The notes: a model not told the origin generated them from the letters alone. Shown: positions 10,845 through 24,172, numbered from the stretch's first letter. The stretch: 64,000 bases of DNA from Dendrophyllia cribrosa (GCA_024195265.1 JAJLRJ010000007.1:5786058-5850057), one strand, 5' to 3'. Translations and numbers: made by a program.

Positions 10845-11900
10845 TCCCACTATGGCTTGGTTAGACGGATTTTTAGCAGTAGTTTTCTGGATTGGTCGCG
10901 CGAGGGAGTGAGGAGGCTCCCTCGTTTTAACCTCGCTCGAGGATGCGTGATTAGCTTGCCCATGTGACGATTAAGCCTAGACAGCTAGCAGTGCTTTTCT
11001 ATAGATCATTACAATTTTAGGTCGCTGAAACGTTTTAACCACCGGAAATTATGGCACACTTTTAAGTGCTACATCTTAGCTCATGCAATTTTGCAATGAG
11101 AAATATATTACGTGACCCTAGATAAGAGCAAGCTCGGTTACCGGTTATTAAGGTTTCTCGTTAGGTTTCTTCGCCGACTCGTTACCCGTGACTCCGCCGC
11201 TGGCGTGAGACACTAGCGCTAAACCAAAATATGAAGGCCTGCTCGCAGGCCAACCGTTCTAAAAGCCAACTGTTCGTTTGACTACAGTTTTGTAACATGC
11301 CATGTAGAACTTTCTTTTTATATGATAACCAAAGGCTACAGTAATCAGAGCAGAGGTTTTGTTTCATAATAAAGAAAGCTTATTACGAAAATGTAATTGC
11401 ATTCTTAGGTGCTGTTTCTATATAGCAGCAGAATAAGATCTCTTCCAGTTTTCGCCTATTTAGGTATTTTCGATAATATATAAAAACGTCACTGCAGTTT
11501 AGTTTGTCATTATTCGTTGCTGTAAATACCTCAGGTAGTAATTTTAAAGTATAGATTAGTGTAATAAATTATCGTACTTAAAACTGATTTATGTGTAACT
11601 ATAGCGAAATGTCTTAGACAGTGTTCTTTTTTCTGCTTGTAATTTTCTTAGTTTTCTTTTTTTAAGATGTCTTATTGTTTTTGCCTTGCCCCGCCTAGTT
11701 TAGCTTCGTAGCTATTTGCGGGACAATCAATGTTGTTCTATTTCGTTTATTGTCAATAAATTGTTGTTGTTGTTGTTGTTGTTCGTTAAGAAAGACTGTA
11801 AATGTTAAGCTCGGTAATGAAATCAGAAAGATGACTTTTTGTAACGTTCATCATGTCACGAGCAACTGGAACAAAGGAAAAAAATCCCAGACAGAAATCA
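10845..11900. other. Possible 3' UTR of the orphan exon, then non-coding DNA
   Basis: No frame of interest. Several AATAAA words (for example near 11367) could end a transcript. A (TTG)n run at 11762-11785, after CAATAAATTG, resembles the 3' tail of a retroposed element. Confidence 0.4.
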
Positions 11901-11919
11901 TATCTATTACCTTCCGCAC

Positions 11920-11962
11920 ACTGGTCGGATGCTCTACCACTGAGCTACGAGCTGGCAAGAAT
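11920..11962 (-). repeat. tRNA-derived fragment with A box
   Basis: Minus strand reads AGCTCGTAGCTCAGTGGTAG, an intact tRNA D-arm/A box, then AGCATCCGACCAGTGTGCGG. The B box is missing, so it is a truncated SINE. Confidence 0.6.
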
Positions 11963-12065
11963 CGTGGCGAGCTAGGACATATACTTGGTTCAATGTATGA
12001 CATGCGTCCTGCGTGCTGCTGCTATCAGCAATGTCCGGCGAAAGCGTCATGTAAGGTGATAAATA

Positions 12066-12195
12066 AAGAAAGATAGCGAGTGTTTAGCTCGGTAATGTGA
12101 GAAAGATGTAAGACCGAAAGGTCATAGGTTCAATTCCTGTTGGGGACTCTGACTTTTTCTTTGTCCCAAGCTCGTGAGATGAACATTAAATGTTT
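12066..12195 (+). mobile_element. tRNA-derived SINE
   Basis: TTTAGCTCGGTAATGTGAG (worn A box) precedes GGTCATAGGTTCAATTCC (B box), then a GACTCTGACTTTTTCTTTGT tail. That order is typical of tRNA SINEs. Confidence 0.65.
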
Positions 12196-13290
12196 CTCAT
12201 TATTCGATTTTTTTATGGCCAATGTTTTTTTTTACTGCAGATCGGCTTTGTTCGATCAGTGTTTAGTAAACTGCGATTTGGAATCGCTCAGTGTAATTTT
12301 GTAAATTGCTTTAACCTGAGATTATCGATTTTTGTCTGAGTTATTTTTTTATCACAGAAGACCCACAGTTAAGGGTGGCACTGATCATGAGAAAAACATT
12401 GTTGATTCGTTATAATCTCGTACCGCCATGTTTGCAGAGAAGTCAGACAAACTATTAAAAATATAAGTTCCAAAACTGCAATAAAAACTAAAAGTAATAA
12501 ATTTTGTTATAAATTTTACTAACATAGGATCTTCAAATTGAACAAGCACAAAAATATGTTCAGCTGGGCATTTCAAAGTAGTCATTTTATAACATTAAAA
12601 CAAATAACAAATTAGTGAAAACTGACCCTTTTCTGAAAAACGAGAATTTATTGTGGCAATTAAATCTCAACACTATTTGTTTACATTTCATCCTATTAAA
12701 CTTCATATATTTTTGTCAAAACTGTATTAAACAAATTCTTCAAACTCGGCTATACTCATCACTGCTATTTACATATTTCACTAGAAGCCAATCTGACTTA
12801 CATGAACATGGAAACACTGAACATTGCAGAGAAATCTCTATGTGTGTCTGACATATTGTGTGGCATTCATAAAATAATGCTGTTATTAAATAATATTTAA
12901 AAAATGACATACAAAATGATTCAAGCAGGCCTTGACATTAATTAAATGTTCGTTGACATCTGAAAAACTTTTGTAGTAGCAGAAAAATGAACTGAAATAT
13001 ATGTTACTTAATTCTGTAACATAAACAAGAACTATCTATTCATTCAATAGTTACGTAAACAATGACTGTATTGTTAAATAGTTGCACGAATAATGATTCC
13101 TTTGTTTTTGCACCAGAGAAGATAGCACTGTAAAAAAATGAAAAAAAAAAATGTTCGCAGGAAGGTGCTTTTGGTAAAAAAAGATGATTGCAGAAGCGCA
13201 TAAATTAAAAAGAAAATTTGCAGAGGAAAATTTCTCATCCCCCATTTAGAAAAATAATGGTCCATCTCTAAAACCTTTTGGGACCGTGAC
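12196..13290. other. AT-rich unique DNA, nothing recognised
   Basis: Only short overlapping frames without family features. No strong repeat structure seen. Confidence 0.4.
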
Positions 13291-13445
13291 CACGCGCAAT
13301 ATTGCAAGCAATTCGAAAATTGCACCGCATGTCCACTCCTGAATTAGTTACATGCAACACGCGAGCGATATTGCAAACAACTTCAAAAATTGCATCGTTT
13401 GTCCACCCCAGAATTAGTTGCATGCAACATCGCTGCAACAAAACT
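13290..13445. repeat. Direct repeat of ~84 bp (GCAATATTGCAAGCAATTCG)
   Basis: Two successive copies share ATATTGCAA, AAAATTGCA, GTCCAC and GAATTAGTTGCATGCAACA. The TTGCATGCAACA word also occurs in the element at 32145-32335. Confidence 0.5.
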
Positions 13446-13973
13446 TTTAACTGAGAATCATTGTGTGTCCACCATTGTGATATTGTGCATCATCTATTCT
13501 CCTTGTATCTGTAAACAGCCGTGTCAGCAATGTTGTTGGCTACGTCGGTTGATCCAAAAAGTTGCATGCCAAAATATTGACCCCTCAGACTAGACATTTG
13601 CTCCGAGCGTGCGCGTTACCAAATTAACCTTTTCCTAACCAACTGCATGTATTGCCACACCTGTTATCATAAAACGGGATTACGTAAACGGACACTGTAT
13701 TGAGCGGACCACACTTAAGAAAGTGGACAGCAGGCAAGGAAGAAAATTTTGTTCCTTTATTTAAATTGCTGTAAAAAAAATATCTCTCATACTGTCATCG
13801 ATGATCTGAATTTATAAATTACAGTCATAATAATATACATGAAAAACAATACTCAATTCTGAGTGGCCAAGAGCAGTGCAGTTCAAGTGTAACACCAGTG
13901 CAAATTACAAATAAAAAAATTGATGTAAACATGTTTTGCAAAAAAAATTTGATGCAAATTATTTCATGTATAA

Positions 13974-14202
13974 TTATTAAGTAATGATCCGCATAAGAAG
14001 GATAGTGCTGAACGGCAATGCGCGATGGAATGTCAACTTTTTTCATTGTTACAACTAGTGATCTCATTGGCCTGGACTCAAAAACCGCTAAAAAGTTAAG
14101 GTTAAAGGTGCATTTAGTCTAATTTTTTTAAGGTTTCAAGTATTTTGAGACCCAATCGCACAATATGCAATTTTTGAAAGATATTGTATTTGGGGAACTT
14201 CA
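13974..14202. repeat. Dispersed repeat, direct copy at 30446-30670
   Basis: About 225 bp aligned with the second copy (GGAATGTCAACTTTTTTCAT, CTCAAAAACCGCTAAAAA, GATATTGTATTTGGGG). Identity is near 88% by eye. No terminal structure seen. Confidence 0.7.
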
Positions 14203-14429
14203 TCAAAAAAGCAAAATTAGTAGCTATTGTCTTCTGCTATTCTGAATTGTTTAAGCGCGAACATTTCCTAAAATATATTTGACGCAAATTGATCGATTTT
14301 CATTATTTTTATAATGAAATATAATTATGAACCATCAGCCCCTCCTCTATTCTTAAAATCAAAGATATTCTATGTGGGAAAGAGCCAATGCCGCAGAACA
14401 ATGAAGTTTACTATAGTTCTTATGTGAAG

Positions 14430-14572
14430 CATTACTTAATAAGTAATCATACGGTTTTCTCGTTCAATTTGGGATTAATTTGCACTTGAGAGTTTTTTAA
14501 AATTTCAGCTCAAATAACTTGTGCAAATTAATCCCAAATTGAACTCGAACCGTATGATTACCTATACTAATC
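14430..14572. mobile_element. Fold-back MITE, arms TTCAATTTGGGATTAATTTG
   Basis: GTAATCATACGGTTTTC...TTCAATTTGGGATTAATTTG is answered by CAAATTAATCCCAAATTGAA...CCGTATGATTAC. Confidence 0.7.
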
Positions 14573-16825
14573 TGATTAGATTGTTGGTGCATATTGTCCT
14601 ATGCATTAAATTAATTATTTATAATTGTTCAATATTTTCAACTGCACTTCGTCTAAACAGTACAATAGCTACAATGAAACTGAATGCAAATGAGTCACGC
14701 CGCTTCACCGAGGTTCTACCTTGCATGTTTTTGGAAACTTGGCTGAAATTGGTATTTGCATAAACGCCGAGCTCTTGTCTTCTCAGTGAAGACGAAGGCA
14801 TCATCAGTAATGACGGTGCACTTACAGGTGTACTGTATGGCAATACAGGGACTGTAACGCGTATTTATTTTGAATGAATTACCTCTTTTTAAAGGCTGAA
14901 AGTGCAAAAAAGCGTGATGACAATTATTTTTAACAGTTGTCCTCTTAAGAAGAGTTGGCCATACCTAACATAAGTATTTTTTCAGTAATTGTTTTCTCAA
15001 AATAGATACCTAAGTTTTTCTAGTGTCTTTTATTGTTTGAATTGTTGCGTTCGACGATAGGAGAACGCTTCCTAATCTCGATGGTTATTGGTCTGGGCGT
15101 AGGGGATTGTGGGAGATATCGGGTTTCAGGGTTTGGGCGCCATCTTGGACTGGCTGACCACTCGCCTCGATTTCATGTGGAGGCCTCGAGCCCAGATCGA
15201 ACGCACTTTACTAATCCATGATTATTACTAGTTATATTACATTTGTCTGCTTTTATGATGTACACGTATAATCTTGAGCCATTTTTTATTGCCTGGCTAT
15301 ATATACCACCGACATGTGACATGCATCCACATGCAGATACCAACCACGAAAATTTTATTAGTTAAAATATAAAACATACACTTACAAGGGCAGCTTTTTC
15401 CTATCAACAACATCCCAATGGAACAATCTGATGTTTCTTTGTTTTTTTTATAGTAACCATACTGCATAATAAAGTCGGTCTTTGTTTTAACATCACACCG
15501 TTAACACTTTTAAGCACTGGCTACACTGTACCATGCAATGTACATTCACGTTATGGCCTTTGCCTTTGTGGATTAGATACTGATAGAAGAAGAAGTTGAG
15601 AGCTGAGAGTCCATTTTTTATCCTCCCCTTGACAGGTGCATGAAGGAATTAAATGCAAGTTGACTAAACGACTGGAGATCAAACCTATATATCAAACAAG
15701 ATCTTTTCACATTGTAACTTTTTAGGATAGCGAGAGACTCTAACAAATTTTTTTGTTTTACCGTGTAAGAATGCCAGCTATCAAATGTTAATAAAGCAAA
15801 ACTACGTTTTGGCTTCACCCTCGGGCTAAACATATCATGGAAGAGATATGATGATCGCGGCTTGAGAGCCTTTTGCGTACTAAGTTTAATCGATCGATGC
15901 TTGCGAGGAATGCATGGCAGAGAAAAATCTCGTTCTCTCATGGGTGTCATCCTCCGAGATCCAGGGGCAGATAGTGCATAGAGGAGAGGAAAACTGGTCG
16001 AGACGAGTTGAAAAAAATCGGTGACGAAAACTCGGGGATAACAACATTAGCCATTCATGGCATGGATCTCCGAAGCTTTATGAGTGGAAACGGCAACCAA
16101 CGACATCGCAAAAACTCGTAAGCCACAAAACCGTATAAATTGGACACAATTTGCGTCCAAATTGCATAAAAGACACCTCAACGAAACCCAGGTAAGTGAA
16201 GTTTATTTCTACATTATTAGCCTTATTTTAGCATATATAAGACTAAAGGGGGTTAGAACGTGCAACTGTCTCTTGTACGCTTCAAAACAAGCTTCCGGTT
16301 ATTCAATTTGCTAAGAAGTTGTTTCAGCCATATTTGGAAAATCAAGATAAAAATATTAACCAATCAATTCGCTAGAACAACTTGCTTCCAATCTCGAAGG
16401 ACCGAGGGGTTTCCAAATATGGTGCTAAGCAAAAAAGCTGCAAATGCGCGTTACACGTTTCAACCTACTTATGGGTTTCTGGTAATATTAAAGAACCGTC
16501 ACATACTGAGCTTGGGCTGCCTATGCTGTAGCTGACGTACATGTAGCCGCGAGAAGCGCGCGAAAAACAAAGAATTGCTTTGGTTTCAAAATTCCTAAAA
16601 TCCCGGACGTTGCGCTGTCATACACGCATTTTGTGCGACGTCATACGCGCTTGGAGCTAACCCTGCGCGACTTCGCGCCCGAGAAACATTCCGCTAGCCA
16701 TGACCATGAAAAATGACGGGCACAGGCTCTAAGAGCATGGAGCTCCGTGAGCGCGAGCTCCGCTAAAATTGGTATTTTTACCCTTTCACTTCAAGAGACA
16801 ATAATGGAGACACGTAGTGTAGTTT
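14573..16825. other. Non-coding stretch, nothing recognised
   Basis: The longest frame is 15618-15950 (minus, 110 codons), with no motif, signal or splice context. Bases 15050-15190 and 16530-16760 are GC-richer, but I cannot tie either to a gene. Confidence 0.4.
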
Positions 16826-17177
16826 TAACTTTTTAGTCTGTTGATGAAATCCTATGGTGTGACCATTCAAATGAAACCTCTTCAGCAGTACTTTTGCATG
16901 GTACCATTTGTTCTAACTTTTTAGTCTGTTGATGAAATCCTATGGTGTGACCATTCAAATGAAACCTCTTTGACAGTACTTTTGCATGGTACCATTTGTT
17001 CTAACTTTTTAGTCTGTTGATGAAATCCTATGGTGTGACCATTCAAATGAAACCTCTTCAGCAGTACTTTTGCATGGTACCATTTGTTCTAACTTTTTAG
17101 TCTGTCAGCAAAATCCTATGGTGTGACCATTCAAATGAAACCTCTTCAGCAGTACTTTTGCATGGTACCATTTGTTT
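16826..17177. repeat. 88-bp minisatellite, 4 copies
   Basis: Unit starts at 16826, 16914, 17002 and 17090 (TAACTTTTTAGTCTGTTGAT), with few differences between copies. The reverse complement is the unit of the arrays at 50466-50805 and 53564-54300; single copies lie near 35440-35570 and 44490-44640. Confidence 0.9.
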
Positions 17178-17606
17178 TGCAACATCTTTTAAAATGAAAT
17201 TTAAGATTTTTCTTGAATTTTGATTTTTGGCACTCAAGAGTTAAAGGGTAAAATAGCCTCTTTTTCAAAGTGACACCAAGTACAAAATCATTCATATGAA
17301 AAGAAGTTTATTTACATGCAAAAGAAGACTAATTCCCATCTTGGTCTCGCTTTTAAAAAGAGGCAAATGGCAACTCAGAAATGATACATTAAGTTTTTTT
17401 CTGTGAAACTAAACAAAAAAATAAGACAACTGTAGTGCAAGCCTCCTAATCACTGACATGAAATTTGATGAACAGATTTCCATGAAACACCTCCTGCATG
17501 CATTTAAGACAAAACACTTTCAACCCTATTACATGCTGACACAGAATGGATACCAAAATGGAGCTGAAAGAATTTCAACTTGACTCTTTTACTCCCAGAG
17601 TGAAGT

Positions 17607-17780
17607 CTTAAAGGCCCATGTTTACCCAATCTGCTTTGCGCGCCCAGGCTGATTTTCGCACAGACGGAAAATCGAAAAATCGACGTGCCAGCCAATCATA
17701 ACGCTACATTGAACAATTGAACCGTTTCAAAACGAAAACACAAGCGCGCAAAGCAGATTGGGTGAACATGGGCCTTTAAG
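17607..17780. mobile_element. Fold-back MITE CTTAAAGGCCCATGTTTACC
   Basis: Ends CTTAAAGGCCCATGTTTACC and GGTGAACATGGGCCTTTAAG are inverted copies, continuing through CAATCTGCTTTGCGCGC. Confidence 0.8.
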
Positions 17781-18218
17781 CAGTCCAATGTGGTTTCACT
17801 TTTTCAGTCTGTGGATGAAATCCTTAAGTGTGACTAATGTCATTTCAAATATTAAATTGCCCCTGGCAGTTGATTTGGTTTACATTATAGGATCGGTTTC
17901 TAATATTTCATGGTATCTATATGTCAGACTCTAAAGCATCGTTTGTTGTTATCGACTGAGTTGCTACAAGTTGTACTTCTGTCTGTCTTCTCCTGTCTTA
18001 ATATTTTTTTTTTCATCCTTCCCTGCCTTATCTTAGATTGTATGTATGGGAAATAGTTTAAGTTGCATTTTCAGCTCATTATTTTTATCTTGTTATTACA
18101 GTTTTCAATAAACTCCTTTATTTGTGGTTTTCATTCAAGAGCAAAAAGGAGGGAATTTACTGAGAACAATAAGGATATTATATTAAAAATGTTTCATATA
18201 GATGTTTTTCTATTTCTT

Positions 18219-21200
18219 CTAAACATTATAATCTGGAGGCTTTTGTTGTAGTTGCCTCTGGCTTGTTTGATATAACACAAGAGCAGTAACTGCCACATGA
18301 AAAAGAATCTGCCAGATGTTTCGAAGGCTTCGTAGCAAATAGATACAAAGCAGAAGCAGTGCAAAAGATGATCTGGCTAATGGCATTCTCCACCTCACTG
18401 AGAACAGAAGAAGGTATAGCTGTAAAACAACAAATACAGTTTGTTTAGAAAACAGTGAAGACTACAAGAAACTGCCAGTAAAAACTAGTGGGGAGGAGCA
18501 TTGCGTGACGACCCAAACAATGTCTGCAAAGGAGATAGACGATTGGAGCATCGCACCTCTCTTCGCCTCCCCCCCCCCCCCCTCCGCCCCTCCCGCCCCT
18601 CCCGCCCCTCCGCCCCTTCCCCCCCCTCCCCGTAGATGGCTACGTTAAAAGAGTAAACATGGTATTAGATGAAAAAAAAAATTTGCTAAAAATGTTGACA
18701 AACCTGTTGTAAGACAATTACAATGGAATCCTGCCATATGACACCTCGTTTTTACAGCCAGTCATTTTCTTATGGTGAAAAACCCAAAGGTGTTTTGAAT
18801 TAAAAAACCCAAAAAGTTGTTGAATTTAATGACCAACTTTCGGAGTCTCTAACCCTTGTTTTCTTTACAAATTTACCCTGTTTAATAATATTTTTTTATG
18901 ACCTCTCAATATACAGAACAGAATAATTATTATACTTGACAAAAGCAAACAAGTGGACAAACAATGAAACAATCACTAGGTCCATCACAAGGTCCCCCTC
19001 ATCCCTGACTGGTTACTGTATTTGGCTGACGTTAAAGAGATTCAGTTAGACCAAAACACCCCACATCCTTGGAAAATACAATATTTTCACCTAAAGGATA
19101 GAATGCTTTATGGTATCCAAAATGTATCATCACATTAACAAGAGAGTGCTTTCTCACCTCAAAAAAACATAATTTGTGAGTGAAAAATGTCAACAAATTT
19201 TTATGCACCGAGCCTTTCAATTTACGAAACATTTTAGAATCTGAGTTTCGTCTGTAACTTAATGCACTCATTTGGATGAAATTTTTATATTCCACATACC
19301 TGGCAACAGCTCAGAATACCAGCGAGAAAAAAGGCAGCAGCTGAGAACCAAGTATCATCTGCCTAAAACAAAGATTAAAAGCAGGAAGGGTCATCATTTG
19401 CAAATTTCAGTAACATTTTACAATATTGAAGGTAAAAAGTCCAGAAAAAGGGCTATATGACAATTTCGGTCAAAAATGAAAATGGTTCAAAATTAAAATA
19501 ATTGAAGAGTTTTCCATATGGGTTTGTTTTCATGTGTATTGATTTTCTCACCTGAAAGCCTACTTTAAAAGAATTTGCCCAATAGTTAAATTTTGGCATA
19601 AATTAAGCTTTCAGGCCAATAAAATAAAAAAATACAGGTTAACATGTTGAACACATGAAAACAAGTGCATACATTGTATAACACGATTAATTTATTATAC
19701 CCTTTTTTTCAATGAGCCCTTCAATTACCGGGATGCAGCCAAAATTGTTTTAAGTCAGATATCTTGAAATTTTTTATTTTAATTCTAATCTTTCTGCAAC
19801 GAAAAAGACCTTTCTGATCATGAAATTGCCAGGTTTAGTTACAAAAGGAGATATGAGATGTCTGTGCACAGGTTACTGAAATTGCAATAATTTTATTAAT
19901 GGTAGCTCCCCAAACTTAAAAGGCTCGACTGCACATTGGCAGGCAGACCTGATGTAAAATGATGTGGTTGGCCTTACACTCAACAGAAAAAGAAGAAAAG
20001 TATTAACATAATTTTTATTATTTTCTCACCTCTTCATCGATTACAATAACGTTTAAAAACGGGAAGCATCTAACAAAGTTCAGAAGCGCGCAGATGCCCG
20101 CTAAAACACAGCTCGTAAGACTCTGCCATGTCAATGGTTCAAGCTGTCTTGAAGGTCCTGAAAAAGAATGATGTAAATTAATTATTACTCTACATCAGGC
20201 TTAAATGGAGAAGTCTTGTAAATCTTGTGCAACTGTACTCTAGTCTGAAACACTATTCATGAAAATAACTGAATTGAAAAAGCATGTACAATTTGATAGA
20301 AACGTAATGTTTTGAGGTCACGTTTTCAGCAAGAATCTCAACATGACTGTTTTAACATTTGAAAATAAACCATATTCACATGGACCGACCTGTACACAGT
20401 CTAATCTAATCTATCATTATGATAGCACTATGATGGTACTATCATAGTACACCATGTACTCATCCTAGCCCCTAGCCCCTAGTGGGGGGGGGGGGTACGG
20501 TCAGGTCTTGGCTTCTGCTACAGTATGCATAAACATAAACCAAATCACGATTCTTGTCTAGGAAAATAATGCAATGAGTGGAAGTCAGGCTTGAACCACC
20601 AGCCTTCTGATAAAAAAGTTCAGACATGCTTATTTTAGACATGCTAACTTTAAATTTGATTTCTTTTGCTAGCTAGACTTGGCAAGGACACTGCATCAGC
20701 TTGTGCTAAATACTGCATTCCCCTCCTCCCAAGCACTGTTGACTACCATACAGTTTAGTCTAAAATGATGCCCATTTTATTACTATCCATTTCCCTTGTC
20801 AGCATGTTTAAAATACAAAATAATTTTCAAGTGAAAATGAAGCAAGGAGGACTTAAATTCACATTAACATAAAAATCAGAATAATATAATGGCCTCTATT
20901 TTGGAATAAGGTGTATGCGATCATTTACCGCCTGTTTTATAGGTCTTGACATCAGCACTGTTTTCTGGTCCCAGTTCTGTTTGTGAAATCTGGAATGGAG
21001 GACTGTTGTGTAGGTCTTCACTCATCTCACTTAAGTTAAGCCGTGACGTCAACGTTCTTGTGTTGTTGTATCTTTGTTTGGTTTTCTGAATGAAGGAGTC
21101 TGACAACAATAAAAAATACAATAAAACAATCAACTTAAAGTGCACCTAAACCCCAATTTTTTTTTTAATCAACTCAATGTACGTTGAAAAGTCGAATAGT

Positions 21201-24172
21201 GAAATATTTCTTGTTTTTAATGTCGCGTTAGTGAGTTATAGAGATTTGAATTTACTAAATGCTAATTACATGATGTCAAATGCAGACTCGTTTATTATAC
21301 AACTACTTGTTTCCACCTCCAAGTAATATTTTTTTACAAATCAATTGACTATAAACAGTTTTTATTAGTATTTCTTAAATTTATTATCCTTAAGCTGTAA
21401 ACTGCGTATTGTAAATTGAAGTAGTAATGATGGTAAAGTCTGCATTTGATGTCATCTAATTAGCATTTTGTAAATTAAAATCTCTATAACTCACTAACAC
21501 GATGTTAAAAACAAGAAATATTTCACTTTATTATATAAACACCAATGAAATACCAGGTGAGCTTTCGCGCGTAAACATCATACGTGAGAATAACATGTTA
21601 TCTTCACACGTGAAAAGATCACTGTTGCTATGTTGTTCTACTTTAGGACTTCAATAAAATATAAAAGTGAAATGGATTGATTTCATTGGTGTTTATATAA
21701 TAAACAGAACATTACATGGCCGCTTGAAGATACGAAATTTCTCTTCTCGTGTTGAAAAATATTTCACTCATTCGCTGCGCTCACTCAAAGAGAAATTTTG
21801 TATCTTCGCGCGGCCATGTAATATCCTCTACATGTATATATACTTTTCAACGTACATTGAGTTGATTAAAAGAAAAAAATTAGGGTTTAGGTGCACTTTT
21901 AGGTTACTCAGTCTGAATTAGTGGGATGAGACACTCAATCAAACAGTTTTATTAAATAAGTTTTGTAATGACCTGATGATTAACCACAGGTAGCCCAAGC
22001 TATATGTGTCACAGTAACCGTTATGAGTGAAATTATACGGATTTGTATGAGAAAAAAATGGTCCATTGTAGGAGCTAAAAAATACGAACAAGATTTCAAT
22101 AAAAATTGCCTTCCTTATTTTGCTTGTGTGGTTTTTGGGCCGATTTAGAGCATTTCCAGTGAGTTTTAGTTCCATTGCTTCCTCTCTATATATCCTTTCC
22201 CAAGTTTTTCTCATACAAATCCTTATAATTTCTCTCGTAACGGTTACTGTGACACATGTAGCTTGGGCTACCTGTGACTGCATTTCATGTACATGTAGTA
22301 TTAGATCTTCAAAGAGCCACAATAGACCTTTTTCATAATGGCAGCTAATTTATTTATTTTGTTATATGTATGTTAATTAGCCTTATTGGCCTCATTTTAG
22401 AGTAAAAATTCTTTTGAATTTTGCACACGCTAACAAGGTCACTAGGGCTAATTAACATAGATATAAAATAATAAATAACTCGCCCGCCATTATGAAAAAG
22501 GTCTATGACCCTATCGGCAACTTCAAACAAATGTATTAACCCATAGTTACTATTTTTTCCCAAGAACAATATTAGAGTAAGGAACCTCCTTTCCTATTAA
22601 CCTGGGACAATTCCTAAATTTTCAGCTTTGAGGTCTTTGGGCTCCTTGAGATTTTTCTTAGGCTACAGCCTTTCTTACCATTGAGAAATTTAAAATTAAA
22701 AGATGAGTTGACTACAACTTTAATATATACATGTATCTATGCAATATACAATACAACAGTTACACATGTATTAGTTTTCCAACTCGGTTTTATATACAAC
22801 CTTTACATTATGTTCTGGTTCAAATTTTTTTTTTGGTTTGACAATTATTTTCAAACCAGTTTGATTTTTGTTTTCTTTTGTCTCAAATTGTGGTAGTGAG
22901 TATGATCGAGATAAAGGAAAACAAAAATTAAACTGGTTTAAAAATTTTTTAACCACAACATATACAGTGTTAGATCCACCTTGTAGTACAGGGCTGTGCT
23001 CTAGTGGTACCCATGGCTGTAGTAAGTAGCTTCAGGCTACTATAATTTATAACTTTTGTCTTTGAACAACTAGAAAAACTTACTTTTGCATAAAGTCTAA
23101 GTGCGGCCGGGCATCCCAAATTTCATAGTTGGGAGCCTTTGGGATCCCTGTGATTCTTCTAAGAGCACAGCCTTGTAGCATTAACACTTACCAAACTCTA
23201 CAAATGAGTACGGCCTTCTTGCTCTTTGGACATCATGACTCTGAAATGTTATCATGAATTCACGTTGAAGTTCCTCAAGAAAACTAAACACTAAAACAGC
23301 AGGATAAGATCCTTCACAAACCGCCATGAAGCAAACTCCAACTGCCTTTACAAAACTGAAAGGAAGAGGGTTACAAATATCTTACTAAAATATTTATACA
23401 TTTAGGCTAAACTTTAGAATACCCGGCCACTTATTTGCACGTCATTGATTATGAATGGTTTCTTTTGTTTTCATATACCTCATTCTACCAAACATTTAGG
23501 GATATGTAAATACATGTAAGTGGCCGGGTATTCTAAAATCGCTCCTACATTTATACCATACATGTATATTTTCCTCAGTGCAGTGCTAACATTTTATTAC
23601 GGTTATTTCCGGAATATCCAAATTATCATGTTCCTAGAATAACTGCCCTCCCCCCCCCCACCCCTTCTTTTTTACAACATACAGATCAATGAAAATGAAA
23701 AACAAACATAATTTTTATTGCAAAGCACTATAAAATTTCAACTTAATATTTGAAAATTAAATGTAATATAACCTCTAAGTTATGAAGGGTTCAGTAATAG
23801 CCATGTATACAAATGTAGTTTGGAATCTTTATTTCTGTTCTGCAGCGACTGATTTTCACTGTCAAAGCACCCTTTACTGCATGTAGATATGAATAGCATG
23901 ACCGTATCGGTATGATACATGTATATTAAAGTTGTTGTATTGTATAGTTATAATTATTTTGTTTTGATTTATTCAACCTGTCACTACTGTACTCACTATA
24001 TTATATGATTTCCACATCGCATAGTACATCTGGTAGGGTACTGATTAGCTTTTCGCGCCAGTGCCTTTGCATATTTTTTGCTTTCTTTCAGTTCAAAGTG
24101 CATATCGAGATCCGTGGAAGCCGAAAGCGGCATTCCATCCGAAATCCGTGTAATCATGGCAAAAAGAACCAT
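18219..24172 (-). CDS. SEC22A: SEC22A-like vesicle-trafficking protein (longin domain, multi-pass C-terminus), complete, 6 exons
   Basis: Coding exons on the minus strand: 24172-23997, 23355-23192, 21099-20929, 20157-20030, 19362-19300, 18419-18219 (TAG). All junctions are GT-AG and phases join into 300 codons; human SEC22A is about 307. Residues 1-113 are a longin domain: it starts MVLFAMITRISDGMPLSAST, and exon 2 has FSFLEELQREF and RRPYSFVEF. Exon 3 carries DSFIQKTKQRYNN, almost the SEC22A signature, then a linker. Exons 4-6 give about four hydrophobic segments (roughly residues 181-203, 216-236, 247-265, 270-285) and end PPDYNV, like the SEC22A C-terminus. SEC22A/C proteins are ER/Golgi membrane proteins of the longin family that lack the SNARE helix of SEC22B and are linked to early secretory traffic. 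The ATG is the first in the exon. AATAAA on the minus strand at 18117-18122 is a likely polyadenylation signal. SEC22C is the alternative; the middle segment fits SEC22A better. Confidence 0.93.
18570..18632. repeat. C-rich low-complexity tract in SEC22A last intron
   Basis: Runs of CCCCTCCCG units over about 60 bases, on the strand opposite the transcript. The transcript is therefore G-rich here. Confidence 0.7.
20815..20917. mobile_element. Partial copy of the GGAATAAGGTG MITE in SEC22A intron 3
   Basis: ATTTTGGAATAAGGTGTATG at 20898-20917 and an AAGTGAAAATGA interior match the 8350-8531 family. It ends about 10 bp from the SEC22A exon 3 donor. Confidence 0.6.
21138..21901. mobile_element. 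Long fold-back element with a second MITE nested in it (SEC22A intron 2)
   Basis: AAAGTGCACCTAAACCCC near 21138 is mirrored by GGGTTTAGGTGCACTTTT near 21900; internal arms (CTCTATAACTCACTAAC) also face each other. Inside, ATATAAACACCAATGAAAT near 21534 and ATTTCATTGGTGTTTATAT near 21680 mark a second fold-back insertion. Confidence 0.7.
21955..22300. mobile_element. Fold-back MITE CAGGTAGCCCAAGCTA
   Basis: CACAGGTAGCCCAAGCTA at ~21987 is mirrored by TAGCTTGGGCTACCTGTG at ~22275; GTGTCACAGTAACCGTTA also has its inverse. SEC22A intron 2. Confidence 0.75.
22322..22507. mobile_element. Fold-back MITE ATAGACCTTTTTCATAATGG
   Basis: Ends ATAGACCTTTTTCATAATGG and CCATTATGAAAAAGGTCTAT. The TAATTAGCC interior marks it as kin of the 8350-8531 MITE. 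Confidence 0.8.
22785..22975. mobile_element. Fold-back MITE of the GTTGTGGTT / CAAACCAG family
   Basis: AAACCAGTTTGATTTTTGTT is mirrored by ACAAAAATTAAACTGGTTT, and the right end is AACCACAACATATAC. Relatives lie at 27217-27356 and 34183-34364. Confidence 0.7.
23405..23541. mobile_element. Fold-back MITE TTTAGAATACCCGGCCACTT (SEC22A intron 1)
   Basis: TTTAGAATACCCGGCCACTT near 23411 is the inverse of AAGTGGCCGGGTATTCTAAA near 23518. Confidence 0.8.

Noticed and set aside
15618..15950. 110-codon minus-strand frame
   Set aside because: No motif, no signal or membrane pattern, no splice partners and ordinary AT-rich context; likely chance.
16826..17177. Regular direct repeats considered as a CRISPR array
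   Set aside because: Units are contiguous 88-bp tandem copies without unique spacers, in a eukaryotic intergenic region.
21939..22338. 127-codon minus and 72-codon plus frames
   Set aside because: They lie on the two arms of a fold-back MITE and mirror each other.
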